Shown piece after piece: positions 33,980 through 42,955 of a DNA stretch of 64,000 nucleotides. The notes beneath the pieces are model-generated. The model was not told the origin of the DNA and did not search any database. It worked only from the letters and a program-made list of their open reading frames with translations. Numbering within the stretch: position 1 is the first letter of the stretch; the number at the start of each line of letters is the position of its first letter. Source of the stretch: Polyangiaceae bacterium (GTDB taxonomy: Bacteria; Myxococcota_A; Polyangia; Polyangiales; Polyangiaceae); assembly GCA_019637295.1 (NCBI GenBank), contig JAHBVX010000006.1:1-64000 (forward strand), read 5' to 3'. The position numbers were made by a program, and so were the translations under genes.

Positions 33980-35353
33980 ATGAGAGCACTTCACATCCTT
34001 GGCGCGCTTGCCTTTGGGGTCGTCGGCTGCAGCGTCATCAACGCCTTCGATGACGTGGCGCCGGGCAACGACGCGAGCGCGACCGGTGGCACGGGAGCCG
34101 CCAGCGGTGGCACGGGAGGTACAGGCGCGGCGGCAGGCAGCGCGGGCTCCGGCGGCGGCGCCGGGGGTTCCGACGCGGCGGCAGGCGGCGGCGCGGCGGG
34201 CGGGGGAGGCTCCGGCGGCACCACCGCTCAGCCGGGCGCCATCGTGCTCGGAGCCCGCGTCGCCAACACGGGGCCTCCGCAGAAGGAGGTTCTCGTCGCG
34301 CTCTCTCCGCACGACGGCAGCGAGCTGGTGCGCGAGGACGTGCCCCAGGCCGTCACCGGGCTCGCCCACGAGGGCGTTCCGGGTCGCGACTTCTGGTACG
34401 TGCTCCGGCGCACCGAGGCGCCGCCGTCCCAGAAGACGGAGCTGAGCATTCGTCGGCTCAATCGCAGCACCACTCCCGCGACCTGGGACGTACTCGACAC
34501 CCTCGAGGTCCCGCCGGTGTTCGACGAGAAGGGCATCGCCGTGCTCAATCGTCGACTGGTGTACCTGGCGAACGTGCAGGGCGACGCCGGCGTGAGCACC
34601 GCGCTGGTGGCCATAGACACCTCGGACGAGACGAACCTCGTGCTGCTCCCGCCGCTGATCGTCTCGGACGAGTTCCGCGGGTTGATCGGGCATCCGAGCA
34701 CCACCCAGGCGGGCGGCATCCTGAGCCTGATCCGCTTCCAGGGCGCCGGACAGGTGAGCATCGGCGTACAGAAGGCTGCCGTCCCGACCACGGGCGCGCC
34801 CCAGATGGTGGAGAACAACCCGACCAACGTGGGCGGCTTCCTGTTCCCGAGCACATCCCCCGCCTGGGGCGCGAACAACGTGGAGAACTTCGACGTGATC
34901 GTGCTGCCACCGGTGGTGACCGATGCGGGTGTCGGTTCGGCGCAACTTCGTCAGTTCAACTCTTCGAACCACGCGCCGACGAGCACCCAGCCCTTCGATG
35001 TAGGCGGAGGCAACTTCCGCCAGCTCGCTTTCGACAGCTGCCGCAAGCTGGCCATCACCGTGCTGCTCAACCAAGACAACAGCATCCGCGTGGTGCCCGT
35101 CAGCAGCGGGACGGAGGCGAAGCTCTCGCTCAACGAGTCGGCGCAGCGGGTCTTCTATGAGCCCTACACCCAGACGGCGCTGGCGCCGTTCCAGGGCACC
35201 AACTCGCAGATCCGAGCGTTTTCCGTGGGTGGCACCGGTCAAGCGCCGACCATCACCGCCAAGTCCCTCAACGCTCCGGCGGACCTCATCCCCTCCGGCC
35301 CGATGGCTGTCGAGGCTCCGCTCAACGCCCAATACAAGCCCGTATGCAACTGA
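33980..35353 (+). CDS. Surface lipoprotein, possibly beta-propeller, of the FN3-cytochrome operon
   Basis: 457 aa. Signal peptide to VVGC (Cys17), a long Gly/Ala/Ser/Thr spacer (~30-90), then a beta-rich domain with repeated short strands (KEVLVALSPHDGSELVRED, RRLVYLANVQGDAG, LVAIDTSDET). These look like irregular propeller blades of the kind used in extracellular scaffolds; this reading is tentative. It has no haem motif and few cysteines. It starts 18 nt after the 596-aa gene, and its stop overlaps the cytochrome gene start by 10 nt (ATGCAACTGA), so co-translation with the pentahaem protein is likely. Confidence 0.7.
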   Translation: MRALHILGALAFGVVGCSVINAFDDVAPGNDASATGGTGAASGGTGGTGAAAGSAGSGGGAGGSDAAAGGGAAGGGGSGGTTAQPGAIVLGARVANTGPPQKEVLVALSPHDGSELVREDVPQAVTGLAHEGVPGRDFWYVLRRTEAPPSQKTELSIRRLNRSTTPATWDVLDTLEVPPVFDEKGIAVLNRRLVYLANVQGDAGVSTALVAIDTSDETNLVLLPPLIVSDEFRGLIGHPSTTQAGGILSLIRFQGAGQVSIGVQKAAVPTTGAPQMVENNPTNVGGFLFPSTSPAWGANNVENFDVIVLPPVVTDAGVGSAQLRQFNSSNHAPTSTQPFDVGGGNFRQLAFDSCRKLAITVLLNQDNSIRVVPVSSGTEAKLSLNESAQRVFYEPYTQTALAPFQGTNSQIRAFSVGGTGQAPTITAKSLNAPADLIPSGPMAVEAPLNAQYKPVCN

Positions 35354-37239
35354 CGCTCCGGCGCGCGCTGTGCTTTCTGTTGGTGTCGGCGCTGCCCTTC
35401 GGCGCGCACGCGTCCGATCCCTTCGGACTCCTGGGCACGGGTCCGGGGGAGCTCGACGACAACGTCGCGACCACGCCCGTGCAAGCCGCGACGTTCTGCG
35501 CGACCTGTCACGGCAGCGACGAGAACTTCGGACCGAAGACCGCGTCCGACCACCTGCCCTTCGACACCTGGGCCGGGACCATGATGGCCAACTCGGCGCG
35601 GGATCCGTTGTTCTTGGCGGCGCTCACCGTCGCCAATCAAGACGTGCCCGGCATTGGTACCTTCTGCCTGCGCTGTCACACGCCCGCCGCGTTCGTGCGC
35701 GGGCACGCCGCGCCGGACGGGTCCGGCTTGCTCGATGGCGTGGACAAGGAGGGCGTGAGCTGCGACGTGTGCCACCGCGCGGCGGATGACAAGGCCCTCG
35801 ACCCGGGCGCACCCTACATCGGCAACGGACAGCTCGTGTGGGAGACCCAGAACATCAAGCGGGGCCCGTACTCGGACTCACAGAGCCCGCTGCACGGCAC
35901 GGTGCAGAGCAGCTACACCGGGAGCTCCGAGCTGTGCGGCGCGTGTCACGAGGTGAGCAACCCCACGCGCAACATCGTCAGCGAGCTCGGTCAGGACCTC
36001 GGCGTGCCCTTCCCCCTCGATACCACCTACTCCGAGTGGAAGAACTCGAGCTTCTCGGGCGGAGGCAAGGGCTGCATCGACTGTCACCTGTCGCGACACG
36101 ACAAAGACGAGCCCGTCTGCCGGCTCTCGGGTCAGCCCGCCCGCCCCAAGCCAAGAACCCACGTTTTTGCTGGCGGAAACCTGTGGGGGCTCGACGCGGT
36201 GATGGCGGCGGATCCGCCCTACGCCAGCGCTCACGCCGAGTCCTTCGCCCGCGTGAAGGCGGCGACGCAGAAGCTGCTCGAGCAGTCCGTCACCGTCGAG
36301 ATCACCTCCCTCGCCGCGACCGCGACGGCCGGCGGAGTGGTCAACCTCGAGGCGCGCGTCACGAACAAGGCCGGTCACAAGTTCCCAACCGGGTACGCCG
36401 ACAGCCGGCGGGCGTTCGTGACCGTCTCGTGGACGACGTCGAGCCCGGGTGGCCCGGAGACGGTCGTGGTGGGCGACTACGACACGACCACCGGCGACAT
36501 CCAGGCGTCCCCCCCCACCCGGGTGTACGAAGCCATCCACGCTCAGCGAAAGACGGACGGAACACTGGTCCATGATCGCTTGGCGCTGCACAACTTCATC
36601 GAGCGGGATACGCGCATTCCACCCGAGGGCTTCGTCGCCACACTGGCCACCAAACCCCTCGGCTCGATCAACTACTCGAACGGGCAAGGTGGCTACAATC
36701 ACTGGGACGACGCGTCGCTCAGCGTGCCGGTGCCCTCATCCCTGTCGGGCTTCAACAAGTTGGTCGTGCGCGTTCGCTATCAGAGCGTGACCAAGAGCCA
36801 CGTCAGCGCGCTGGTCAGCGCGAACACGACCGACCAGCGCGGCACGAAGCTCGCGCAGGTCTACGAAGCTACCTCGGAAGGTCCCCCCATCACCGTCGCC
36901 GAGGCCAGCGCGCTGGTCGAGGTGCAGAACATCGTCGACGCGGGCGCCGACGGAAGCGACGGCAGCTCCCCCGACGCCGGCCCCACCGCGGACGCGGGTC
37001 CCAAGCCAAAGCCACCCGCCGACGACGGCGGGTGCGGCTGCCGCGCGGCGCGAGACGGCGGCAGCAGCTACGCCGCGCTCGGAGTGTGGCTCGGGTTGGC
37101 GCTCGGTCTGCGCCGTCGACGCAGGGGTAAGACCGCAAAAGAACACGTATTCTCGGAGAGGACCGGCGTCCGGTTGCCACCGGCTCGGCCGCGCTTCTCG
37201 GGGCGTGTTAGCCTTTCGCCTTCCGGAGAGCCGTCGTGA
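35344..37239 (+). CDS. Pentahaem c-type cytochrome with MYXO-CTERM-like anchor
   Basis: 631 aa. Signal peptide (LCFLLVSALPFGAHA), then five CxxCH sites: C52/C55, C108/C111, C140/C143, C198/C201, C244/C247. A beta-sandwich segment contains NKAGHKFPTGYADSRR (~340-355), seen in cytochrome c554-like multihaem proteins. An Asp/Pro/Ala-rich linker leads to GCGC (563-566), a membrane helix (AALGVWLGLALGL) and five arginines (589-593), the MYXO-CTERM arrangement. Unusually, 38 residues follow the Arg cluster where such proteins normally end; a 1-nt shift would give a stop (TAA) right after it. Extracytoplasmic electron transfer is probable. Overlaps the kinase start (GTGA). Confidence 0.85.
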   Translation: MQLTLRRALCFLLVSALPFGAHASDPFGLLGTGPGELDDNVATTPVQAATFCATCHGSDENFGPKTASDHLPFDTWAGTMMANSARDPLFLAALTVANQDVPGIGTFCLRCHTPAAFVRGHAAPDGSGLLDGVDKEGVSCDVCHRAADDKALDPGAPYIGNGQLVWETQNIKRGPYSDSQSPLHGTVQSSYTGSSELCGACHEVSNPTRNIVSELGQDLGVPFPLDTTYSEWKNSSFSGGGKGCIDCHLSRHDKDEPVCRLSGQPARPKPRTHVFAGGNLWGLDAVMAADPPYASAHAESFARVKAATQKLLEQSVTVEITSLAATATAGGVVNLEARVTNKAGHKFPTGYADSRRAFVTVSWTTSSPGGPETVVVGDYDTTTGDIQASPPTRVYEAIHAQRKTDGTLVHDRLALHNFIERDTRIPPEGFVATLATKPLGSINYSNGQGGYNHWDDASLSVPVPSSLSGFNKLVVRVRYQSVTKSHVSALVSANTTDQRGTKLAQVYEATSEGPPITVAEASALVEVQNIVDAGADGSDGSSPDAGPTADAGPKPKPPADDGGCGCRAARDGGSSYAALGVWLGLALGLRRRRRGKTAKEHVFSERTGVRLPPARPRFSGRVSLSPSGEPS

Positions 37240-38777
37240 GCGAGGAGCAGCCACCGCAGTCGTCCATCAGCCCGCCACCTCCGGACGAGGTGATCGATGG
37301 CAAGTACCGCATCGTCCGGCTGATTGGCGAGGGCGGCATGGGGGCAGTCTTCGAGGGCGAGAACGTGCGCATCCGCCGCCGCGTGGCGATCAAGGTGCTG
37401 CACGCGGGGATCGCCTCCAATGACCAAGCAGTGATGCGCTTCGAGCGTGAAGCGCAGGCTGCGGGTCGCATCGGCTCGGAGCACATCGTGGAGGTGCTCG
37501 ACCTCGGCAACCTGCCGAACGGCGAGCGCTTCATGGTGATGGAGTTCCTCGAGGGCGAGAGCCTGAGCGATCGCATCGCGAAGCGCGGCCGCTTGGCCGC
37601 GACGGAGGCCTACTACCTCGGGCGGCAGGTGCTCGAGGGGCTAGGCGCCGCGCACGCCGCCGAGATCATCCACCGGGATCTGAAGCCGGACAACGTCTTC
37701 TTGCTCAAGAGCCGGGCGGGCCAGCAAGACTTCGTCAAGCTCCTCGACTTCGGCATTTCCAAATTTTCCGCGCTGTCCGGGGACAGCAACTTCAGCATGA
37801 CCAGTACGGGCGCTGTGATGGGCACGCCGTACTACATGTCGCCGGAGCAGGCCAAGGGCGGGAAGAACCTCGACAACCGCGCGGACCTGTACTCCGTCGG
37901 CGTGATCCTGTTCGAGTGCGTCACCGGCCGCGTGCCCTTCCAGGCCGAGACGTTCAACGAGCTGATGTTCAAGATCGTGCTCGAAGAAGCGCCCGCCGCG
38001 ATCTCGCTCGCGCCGGACCTCGAGCCCGCGTTCAGCGCGCTGATCGCCAAGTCCATGGCGCGCAACCGCGAGGAGCGCTTCCAGTCGGCTCGGGAGTTCC
38101 AGGAAGCGCTCGACGAGTGGGCCGCGGCGAGCGGTGTCGCCGTCAACCAGCGGCCCACCTACGTGGGCGGGCCCGCGGATCCGCGGGTGGCCGGGCTCTC
38201 CCAGTCGGGCTCTGGAGTGCACAACCTGCCGCAACAGGCCGTTGCCGCAGCCGCCCCGGAGACCCGGCCCGGCACCCTGAACGGCAGCGCGTCCTGGGCG
38301 AACACCCAGGGCGACGCGCCGCGGTCGCGACCCATGGGTCTCATCATCGGCGCGGCCGTAGGCGGACTGGTGGTCTTCGGCGCGATCGCCGCCGTCGCCG
38401 TCAAGCTGAGCGGCGGGTCGGCGGCCGCAGCGCCGAGCCCCGACGTCAGCCAGACCGCAGCGCCCGTCCCCGAGCCGGCGGAGACGCCCGCGCCAACCGA
38501 GACCGCGGCGCCGCCGCCGAGCGCAACGCCCGCCGAGACCGCAGCGCCCACCGAGACCGCAGCGCCCACCGAGACCGCAGCGCCCACCGAGACCGCAGCG
38601 CCCACCGAGACCGCAGCCGCGCCCAAGCCCACCTCCGCGCCGAAGGTCGCGGGGGTCAAGGCCACCGCCAAGCCCACCGCCACCGCGGCGCCCACCGCGA
38701 CGGCCAAACCCGACAAACCGCCGACCGCGCCGACCGGCACGTCGACCGGCGGACGCGTCATTCGCGACACGCTATAG
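37236..38777 (+). CDS. Transmembrane Ser/Thr protein kinase coupled to the cytochrome operon
   Basis: 513 aa from a GTG that overlaps the cytochrome stop. Kinase domain ~23-290: glycine loop IGEGGMGAVFEG, VAIKVL lysine, catalytic loop HRDLKPDNVF, DFG in LLDFGISKF, and GTPYYMSPEQ before the APE-like segment; all catalytic residues are present. A linker leads to one membrane helix (~368-390, GLIIGAAVGGLVVFGAIAAVAV) and an outer tail built of TETAAP repeats and Lys/Thr/Pro, without a sensor fold. The outer tail could contact peptidoglycan or the neighbouring surface proteins. Its stop abuts that of convergent trmB (CTATAG). Confidence 0.9.
   Translation: MSEEQPPQSSISPPPPDEVIDGKYRIVRLIGEGGMGAVFEGENVRIRRRVAIKVLHAGIASNDQAVMRFEREAQAAGRIGSEHIVEVLDLGNLPNGERFMVMEFLEGESLSDRIAKRGRLAATEAYYLGRQVLEGLGAAHAAEIIHRDLKPDNVFLLKSRAGQQDFVKLLDFGISKFSALSGDSNFSMTSTGAVMGTPYYMSPEQAKGGKNLDNRADLYSVGVILFECVTGRVPFQAETFNELMFKIVLEEAPAAISLAPDLEPAFSALIAKSMARNREERFQSAREFQEALDEWAAASGVAVNQRPTYVGGPADPRVAGLSQSGSGVHNLPQQAVAAAAPETRPGTLNGSASWANTQGDAPRSRPMGLIIGAAVGGLVVFGAIAAVAVKLSGGSAAAAPSPDVSQTAAPVPEPAETPAPTETAAPPPSATPAETAAPTETAAPTETAAPTETAAPTETAAAPKPTSAPKVAGVKATAKPTATAAPTATAKPDKPPTAPTGTSTGGRVIRDTL
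38532..38618 (+). repeat. 18-bp tandem repeat (TETAAP codons), ~4.8 copies
   Basis: Near-perfect direct repeats of ACCGAGACCGCAGCGCCC within the outer tail of the kinase gene. Likely length-variable between strains. Confidence 0.85.
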
Positions 38778-39380
38778 GCGCCGATAGCGCAGCCGCTGGA
38801 CGGGGAGCCCATCCGCGATCGCGCGCCGCTCGCGCGGGCTGCGCGCGACGTAGGGGTGATCGCCGACGCGCGCTCGAGTCTCCCACGGCACGAACGCGGG
38901 AGCACGAGCAACCGTGGCCTCGTAGGCGTCGGCGCGATGCTCCACGTCAGTCTGTATGAACAACTCGCCCCCGGGCGCGATCACTCGAGCGAGCTCTGCG
39001 ACCAACGCGTCGGTGACGACCAAGCGCTTGGCATGGCGCTTCTTCCACCACGGGTCAGGAAAATGGACGAAGGCGAGCGCTATGGAGCTCGAGCGCAAGC
39101 GCGGCAGCGCCGAGCGGGCGTCTTCGGCGAAGCAGCGGGCTCGCTCTCCATACCCGCGCTTGCGCAGCCGTTCGTCGACGATCGTCGCCCACTTGCGGCG
39201 GACCTCCAGACCGATGATGCCCCGCTCCGGTAGGGCCTCCGCGCGCTCGACCAGGAACCAACCCCGTCCGGGACCGATCTCGAGATCGATCGGCCCCTCA
39301 CCTACGCGAAGGAGGGAGCGCGGGTCGATCGCCTCCGACTCCGGCAAGCGCGGGGCATGTGCGTAGACGTCGTTTCTCAT
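38772..39380 (-). CDS. trmB: tRNA (guanine-N7-)-methyltransferase
   Basis: 202-aa SAM-dependent enzyme that makes m7G46 in tRNA. SAM-binding motif LEIGPGRGWFLVERA, then FVHFPDPWWKKRHAKRLV, the diagnostic TrmB block, and GGELFIQTDVEHRADAY. The start at 39380 (MRNDVYAHAPRLPE) gives the usual short N-terminus; two upstream ATG codons only add low-complexity residues. Convergent with the kinase gene, stops abutting. Confidence 0.92.
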   Translation of the reverse strand: MRNDVYAHAPRLPESEAIDPRSLLRVGEGPIDLEIGPGRGWFLVERAEALPERGIIGLEVRRKWATIVDERLRKRGYGERARCFAEDARSALPRLRSSSIALAFVHFPDPWWKKRHAKRLVVTDALVAELARVIAPGGELFIQTDVEHRADAYEATVARAPAFVPWETRARVGDHPYVARSPRERRAIADGLPVQRLRYRRL

Positions 39381-39483
39381 CGGGGTCGAGGCGGAGCGCG
39401 ACGAGGCTACCCGAGCCGCGCGCATTGTTCCATGCTCGCGCACGTTGACTGAGACGACCTCCGCTCAGGACGTGCGACAGCGC

Positions 39484-41490
39484 ATGCCCTCCCTCGAAGT
39501 GCTGGGCACCGGCGCGCTCGCGGCGGTCACCGTGGTGCTCGCGGTCGTCAGCACGCGCGCCATCTTGGCGGCGACGAACGGCGAGCCGGCGGTGCCGCTC
39601 GACGACACCTACATCCACTTCCAGTTCGCGCGCGGCATCGCGACCCTCACGCCGCTGGTCTACTCCCCCGGGGATCCGGCGGTGGCGGGCGCGACCAGCC
39701 TGCTGTGGCCGGCGCTGCTCGCACCCTTCTGGGCGCTCGGGCTCCGAGGCAGCCTCCTGGTTTGGCCCGCGTGGCTGTTCGGCTGGCTCGCGCTCTTCGG
39801 TCTGGCGCTCGAGACCTGGCGTCTCGGCCGGGGCTTGCTGTCCGGCGGGGTCGCCTACGGGGCGGGGCTCGGCGTGCTCTGCTTCGGGGGGCTCGTGTGG
39901 TGCGCGGGCAGCGGGATGGAGGTCGTGCCCTTCGCCTGGCTCTTGGTGCGCACCGCGCGCGCCGCGGCAGAGCACTACGACAGACGGCAGAGCAGCGCGA
40001 CCGCGCGCGAGCTCTGGCTGCTGCTCACGCTCGGTCTCTTGTGTCCGCTGGGCCGGCCCGAGGGGGTGCTCGGCTCGCTGATGGTGATGCTGACGTTGTC
40101 GCTCGCACCGCGAGGTCGGCCGCGAGCGCTGTCGCTGATTCCGCTTGCCGGGCCGGTGCTGCTACCCCTCATCCAGTGGTCCCTCACCGGCGACGCAGCG
40201 AGCACGACCTCGATCGTGAAGTGGCTACCAGTGAACCCGTATCAGGCCGGAGGTCGGGTGTTGCAGTCGATCGGGCACAACCTGCACGTGCTCGTGCACA
40301 CTCTACTCGACGGACGCGTGTGGAGCGCCGTCTTCATCCCCAGCGGAGGCAAGCTCGTCGCCTGGCTCGCGCCCATCGCGCTCGTCGCGCTCGCCTACCG
40401 GCGCCGACAGGTCCATCGCGGCGCGCTAGTGCTGCTCATCGCCGTGGGCATCTTGCTGCCCACGACCTACGACAGCTTCCTCTGGAACCGGCTGCGCTAC
40501 TTGTGGCCCTTCGCCCCCGGCTGGCTGATCGCACTCGGCGCGCTCGCCGATGCCCTCGGCGAGGCCCTCGGTCGGCTGCGGCCCGAGCTCCGGCCCGCGC
40601 GCTTGCTGGCGTGCGGCGGCGTGCTCGGGGCGCTGGCCAGTCATTGGTCTTGGACCATCGACGATCTGGCCACGAGCGCGGGCGGCATTCACGCGCAGCA
40701 GGTTTCCCTCGGACGCTGGGCGAAGCAAGAGCTGCCAACAGCTGCGCGCATCGGCGTGAACGACACCGGCGCCATCGCCTACTTCTCGGAGCGACGCACC
40801 TTCGACGTGGTGGGGCTCACGACCGCCAGCGAAGCGCGCTACTGGGTGGCTGGCACCGGCTCGCGCTTCGAGCACTACGAACGGCTGCCTGAGAGCGCGC
40901 TGCCCTCTCACTTCATCGTCTATCCAGCCTGGATGGGGGCGCCCGTGCTGCTCGGCGAACACCTGACTGAGCGAACGGTAACCGGCGCCACCATCTTGGG
41001 CGGAACGACCATGGCCGCGCACCGCGCCCGCTGGGACGCGCTTCGTTCGGCCGAGCTTCCCGCGGAGTCGAGACCTGGAGCGCACCTCCTCGACTCGCTG
41101 GACGTGGCGGATCTCGAGAGCGAGGCTGCGCACGACTACCAACTGCTGGACGCTCGGCAGACGGACAATCAGCTGTTTGGCGATCCTTGGACCAAGCCGC
41201 TGCGCGCCGACGGCGGTCGCGCCCGCAGAGCCCGCGAGCAGTTCCGTCTGGACCTCACGCCCTCCGGCGAGCTCGTGCTGCGCGTCAGCTGCGAAGCGCG
41301 GGTCACGCTCGCCCTACGCGCAGGGGAGCACGAGCTCGGCCGGGTCACCTGTGAGCCCGTCCATCCCTGGACCGAACCTCGCCTGCGCCTGCCGCCGACC
41401 CTTCCCCGCGGTCCCCAGTCGGTGGCCGTGACGGCCGAGGGGGGCACGTTCGCGGCTCTTCACTACTGGGTGTTCGACGGCGCGCCGTAG
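39484..41490 (+). CDS. Polytopic membrane protein, GT-C glycosyltransferase-like
   Basis: About 668 aa. Around ten membrane helices fill the N-terminal ~400 residues. The first external loop carries PLDDTYIHFQFARG, an acidic motif placed like the catalytic Asp of dolichyl/undecaprenyl-phosphate sugar transferases, and is followed by TSLLWPALLAPFWAL. The C-terminal ~250 residues form a soluble beta-rich domain. Substrate unknown; it may modify surface glycans or proteins. The start is uncertain: the ATG at 39484 is chosen, but a TTG at 39445 would add 13 residues. It stands divergent to trmB. Confidence 0.65.
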   Translation: MPSLEVLGTGALAAVTVVLAVVSTRAILAATNGEPAVPLDDTYIHFQFARGIATLTPLVYSPGDPAVAGATSLLWPALLAPFWALGLRGSLLVWPAWLFGWLALFGLALETWRLGRGLLSGGVAYGAGLGVLCFGGLVWCAGSGMEVVPFAWLLVRTARAAAEHYDRRQSSATARELWLLLTLGLLCPLGRPEGVLGSLMVMLTLSLAPRGRPRALSLIPLAGPVLLPLIQWSLTGDAASTTSIVKWLPVNPYQAGGRVLQSIGHNLHVLVHTLLDGRVWSAVFIPSGGKLVAWLAPIALVALAYRRRQVHRGALVLLIAVGILLPTTYDSFLWNRLRYLWPFAPGWLIALGALADALGEALGRLRPELRPARLLACGGVLGALASHWSWTIDDLATSAGGIHAQQVSLGRWAKQELPTAARIGVNDTGAIAYFSERRTFDVVGLTTASEARYWVAGTGSRFEHYERLPESALPSHFIVYPAWMGAPVLLGEHLTERTVTGATILGGTTMAAHRARWDALRSAELPAESRPGAHLLDSLDVADLESEAAHDYQLLDARQTDNQLFGDPWTKPLRADGGRARRAREQFRLDLTPSGELVLRVSCEARVTLALRAGEHELGRVTCEPVHPWTEPRLRLPPTLPRGPQSVAVTAEGGTFAALHYWVFDGAP

Positions 41491-41543
41491 CACGCTTCAG
41501 GAAATTGGTGGCACGAGCGTGTTCCCGGCATTAGCCTGTGCGG

Positions 41544-42308
41544 GTGCACCTGGCCGACGGAATCCTGCAGAGCCCGGCGCTGCTCGGCGGCGCGGCTGTC
41601 ATCTCTGCCGCTGGCCTGGCGCTCGCGCTGCGCGACAGCTCAGCCGAGTCGGGTGCCAAGCATGGCCTCGCCTTCACCGGCACCCTCGCTGCGGTGGTCT
41701 TGGCGGTGCAGGCGCTGAACGTCCCGCTGTTCCCGGGCGTGAGCGCGCACGCCATCGGCGCGTCGCTATTGGTGTTCGTGCTCGGGCCGGCGCGCGCCAT
41801 CATCGCGCTGACGGCGGTGCTGCTCGCTCAGGCGCTGCTGTTCGCCGACGGTGGCCTGACCGCGCTCGGCATCAACGTGCTGAACATCGCCCTGCTGCCG
41901 GTCGTGTGCGTCACGGCGGTGCGCCGGCTGGCTCCAGCACGACTCGGGCTGCAAGCGGTGCTCGGCACCACGCTCGGCAATCTGGCGGGGTCGCTCTGTT
42001 TGGCTGCGATGCTGGTCGTGGGAGCGGGGGCGGAGCCCCGAGTCACCTTCGGCGTGCTGGTGGGAGTACAGGCCATCTCGGGGCTGGTGGAGGGCGCGCT
42101 CACCGCGGCCGCCGTCTCGCGCATCGCGCGGCGCGCTCCCGCACTAGTGCGACCGTCGACGGATGCCCGGGTCACGCCGACCCTGACGCGGGCGGCGCTG
42201 GCGTGGACGGTGATCGCGCTCGGGGTCCTCGTGCTGCTCCTGCCCTTCGCCAGCGCTTCGCCCGACGCGCTCGAGGTCGTGCTGGACAAGACTCGACTCG
42301 AGCCGTGA
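41544..42308 (+). CDS. cbiM: Energy-coupling-factor Ni/Co transporter substrate component CbiM/NikM with PDGLE-like C-terminus
   Basis: 254-aa membrane protein. The GTG at 41544 is chosen over the one 6 nt upstream because CbiM/NikM proteins begin Met-His, and His2 with the N-terminal amine binds the metal; here the start reads MHLADGILQSP. A second conserved His lies in GVSAHAIGAS. Six or so helices follow, and the C-terminus has an extra helix then FASASPDALEVV, matching the PDGLE/CbiN-like auxiliary part fused in NikMN proteins. First gene of cbiM-cbiQ-cbiO; its stop overlaps cbiQ (GTGA). Ni versus Co cannot be decided; no B12 riboswitch is present. Confidence 0.88.
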   Translation: MHLADGILQSPALLGGAAVISAAGLALALRDSSAESGAKHGLAFTGTLAAVVLAVQALNVPLFPGVSAHAIGASLLVFVLGPARAIIALTAVLLAQALLFADGGLTALGINVLNIALLPVVCVTAVRRLAPARLGLQAVLGTTLGNLAGSLCLAAMLVVGAGAEPRVTFGVLVGVQAISGLVEGALTAAAVSRIARRAPALVRPSTDARVTPTLTRAALAWTVIALGVLVLLLPFASASPDALEVVLDKTRLEP

Positions 42309-42955
42309 CCTCGCGTCTACGCGACTGGGCGTCACCTCCCGCTCGACTGCTCGCCAGCGTGGCGCTGGTGAGCTCCCTGGCGTTCGCGCCGCCGACCGGC
42401 GTCTCGCTCGCGACGGCGGGCGTTGCCTGCGTGCTCGTGCTGGCGCTGGAGCGACCGGCGCTGCGGCGCCTCGCCCTGCGCGCGCTGCTCGCGCTGCTCG
42501 CGCTGGGCGCGCTGGCACTACCCATCGGGCTGGGCCGGGGCGGCGGCGAGGGAGTAGAGGTTGCGCTGCGCTCGGGCAGCGCGACGCTCGTGGCCCTGGC
42601 GCTGTCCACGACTTGGCGCGCCCACGAGCTTGGCCCCGCGCTCGCGGCCTTGGGAGTGCCCCGCGCCCTCGGCGAGGTCGTCTCGCACATGACCCGCCAG
42701 TTCGCCGGTGTGGCGGACGAAGGTCGGCGGCTCGTGCTGGCGCGGAAGCTGCGCGGCGGGGACGGCGCCGTGAGCGTCGAGTTGGTCTCCACCCTGCTCA
42801 TCCGCACCGCCCTGCGCGCCGAGCGCGTGGGCCTCGCCGCGGAGCTGCGTCGCGGCGGGTACAATCGGCACCGAGGCTTCACCAGCCGCGACGTCCCGCT
42901 GCTGCTCGGGGCAAGCGCGCTCGGGCTGCTCGCTCAGGCGGGGCGCTTGCCATGA
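42305..42955 (+). CDS. cbiQ: Energy-coupling-factor transporter transmembrane component CbiQ
   Basis: 216-aa T-component that couples the ATPase to CbiM. Several hydrophobic helices occupy the N-terminal half, and the cytoplasmic coupling region has LARKLRGG and RVGLAAELRRGGYN, equivalent to the two Ala-Arg-Gly-like EcfT signatures. Starts at the GTG overlapping the cbiM stop and ends overlapping the cbiO start (ATGA), so the three are tightly coupled. Confidence 0.82.
   Translation: MTSRLRDWASPPARLLASVALVSSLAFAPPTGVSLATAGVACVLVLALERPALRRLALRALLALLALGALALPIGLGRGGGEGVEVALRSGSATLVALALSTTWRAHELGPALAALGVPRALGEVVSHMTRQFAGVADEGRRLVLARKLRGGDGAVSVELVSTLLIRTALRAERVGLAAELRRGGYNRHRGFTSRDVPLLLGASALGLLAQAGRLP

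Noticed and set aside
32168-35332. 1,054-codon antisense frame over the second FN3 and third lipoprotein genes
   Set aside because: Same reason: a codon-bias shadow without recognisable protein features.
41490-41545. Cobalamin riboswitch before cbiM
   Set aside because: Only 53 nt separate cbiM from the upstream gene and no B12-box sequence is seen.
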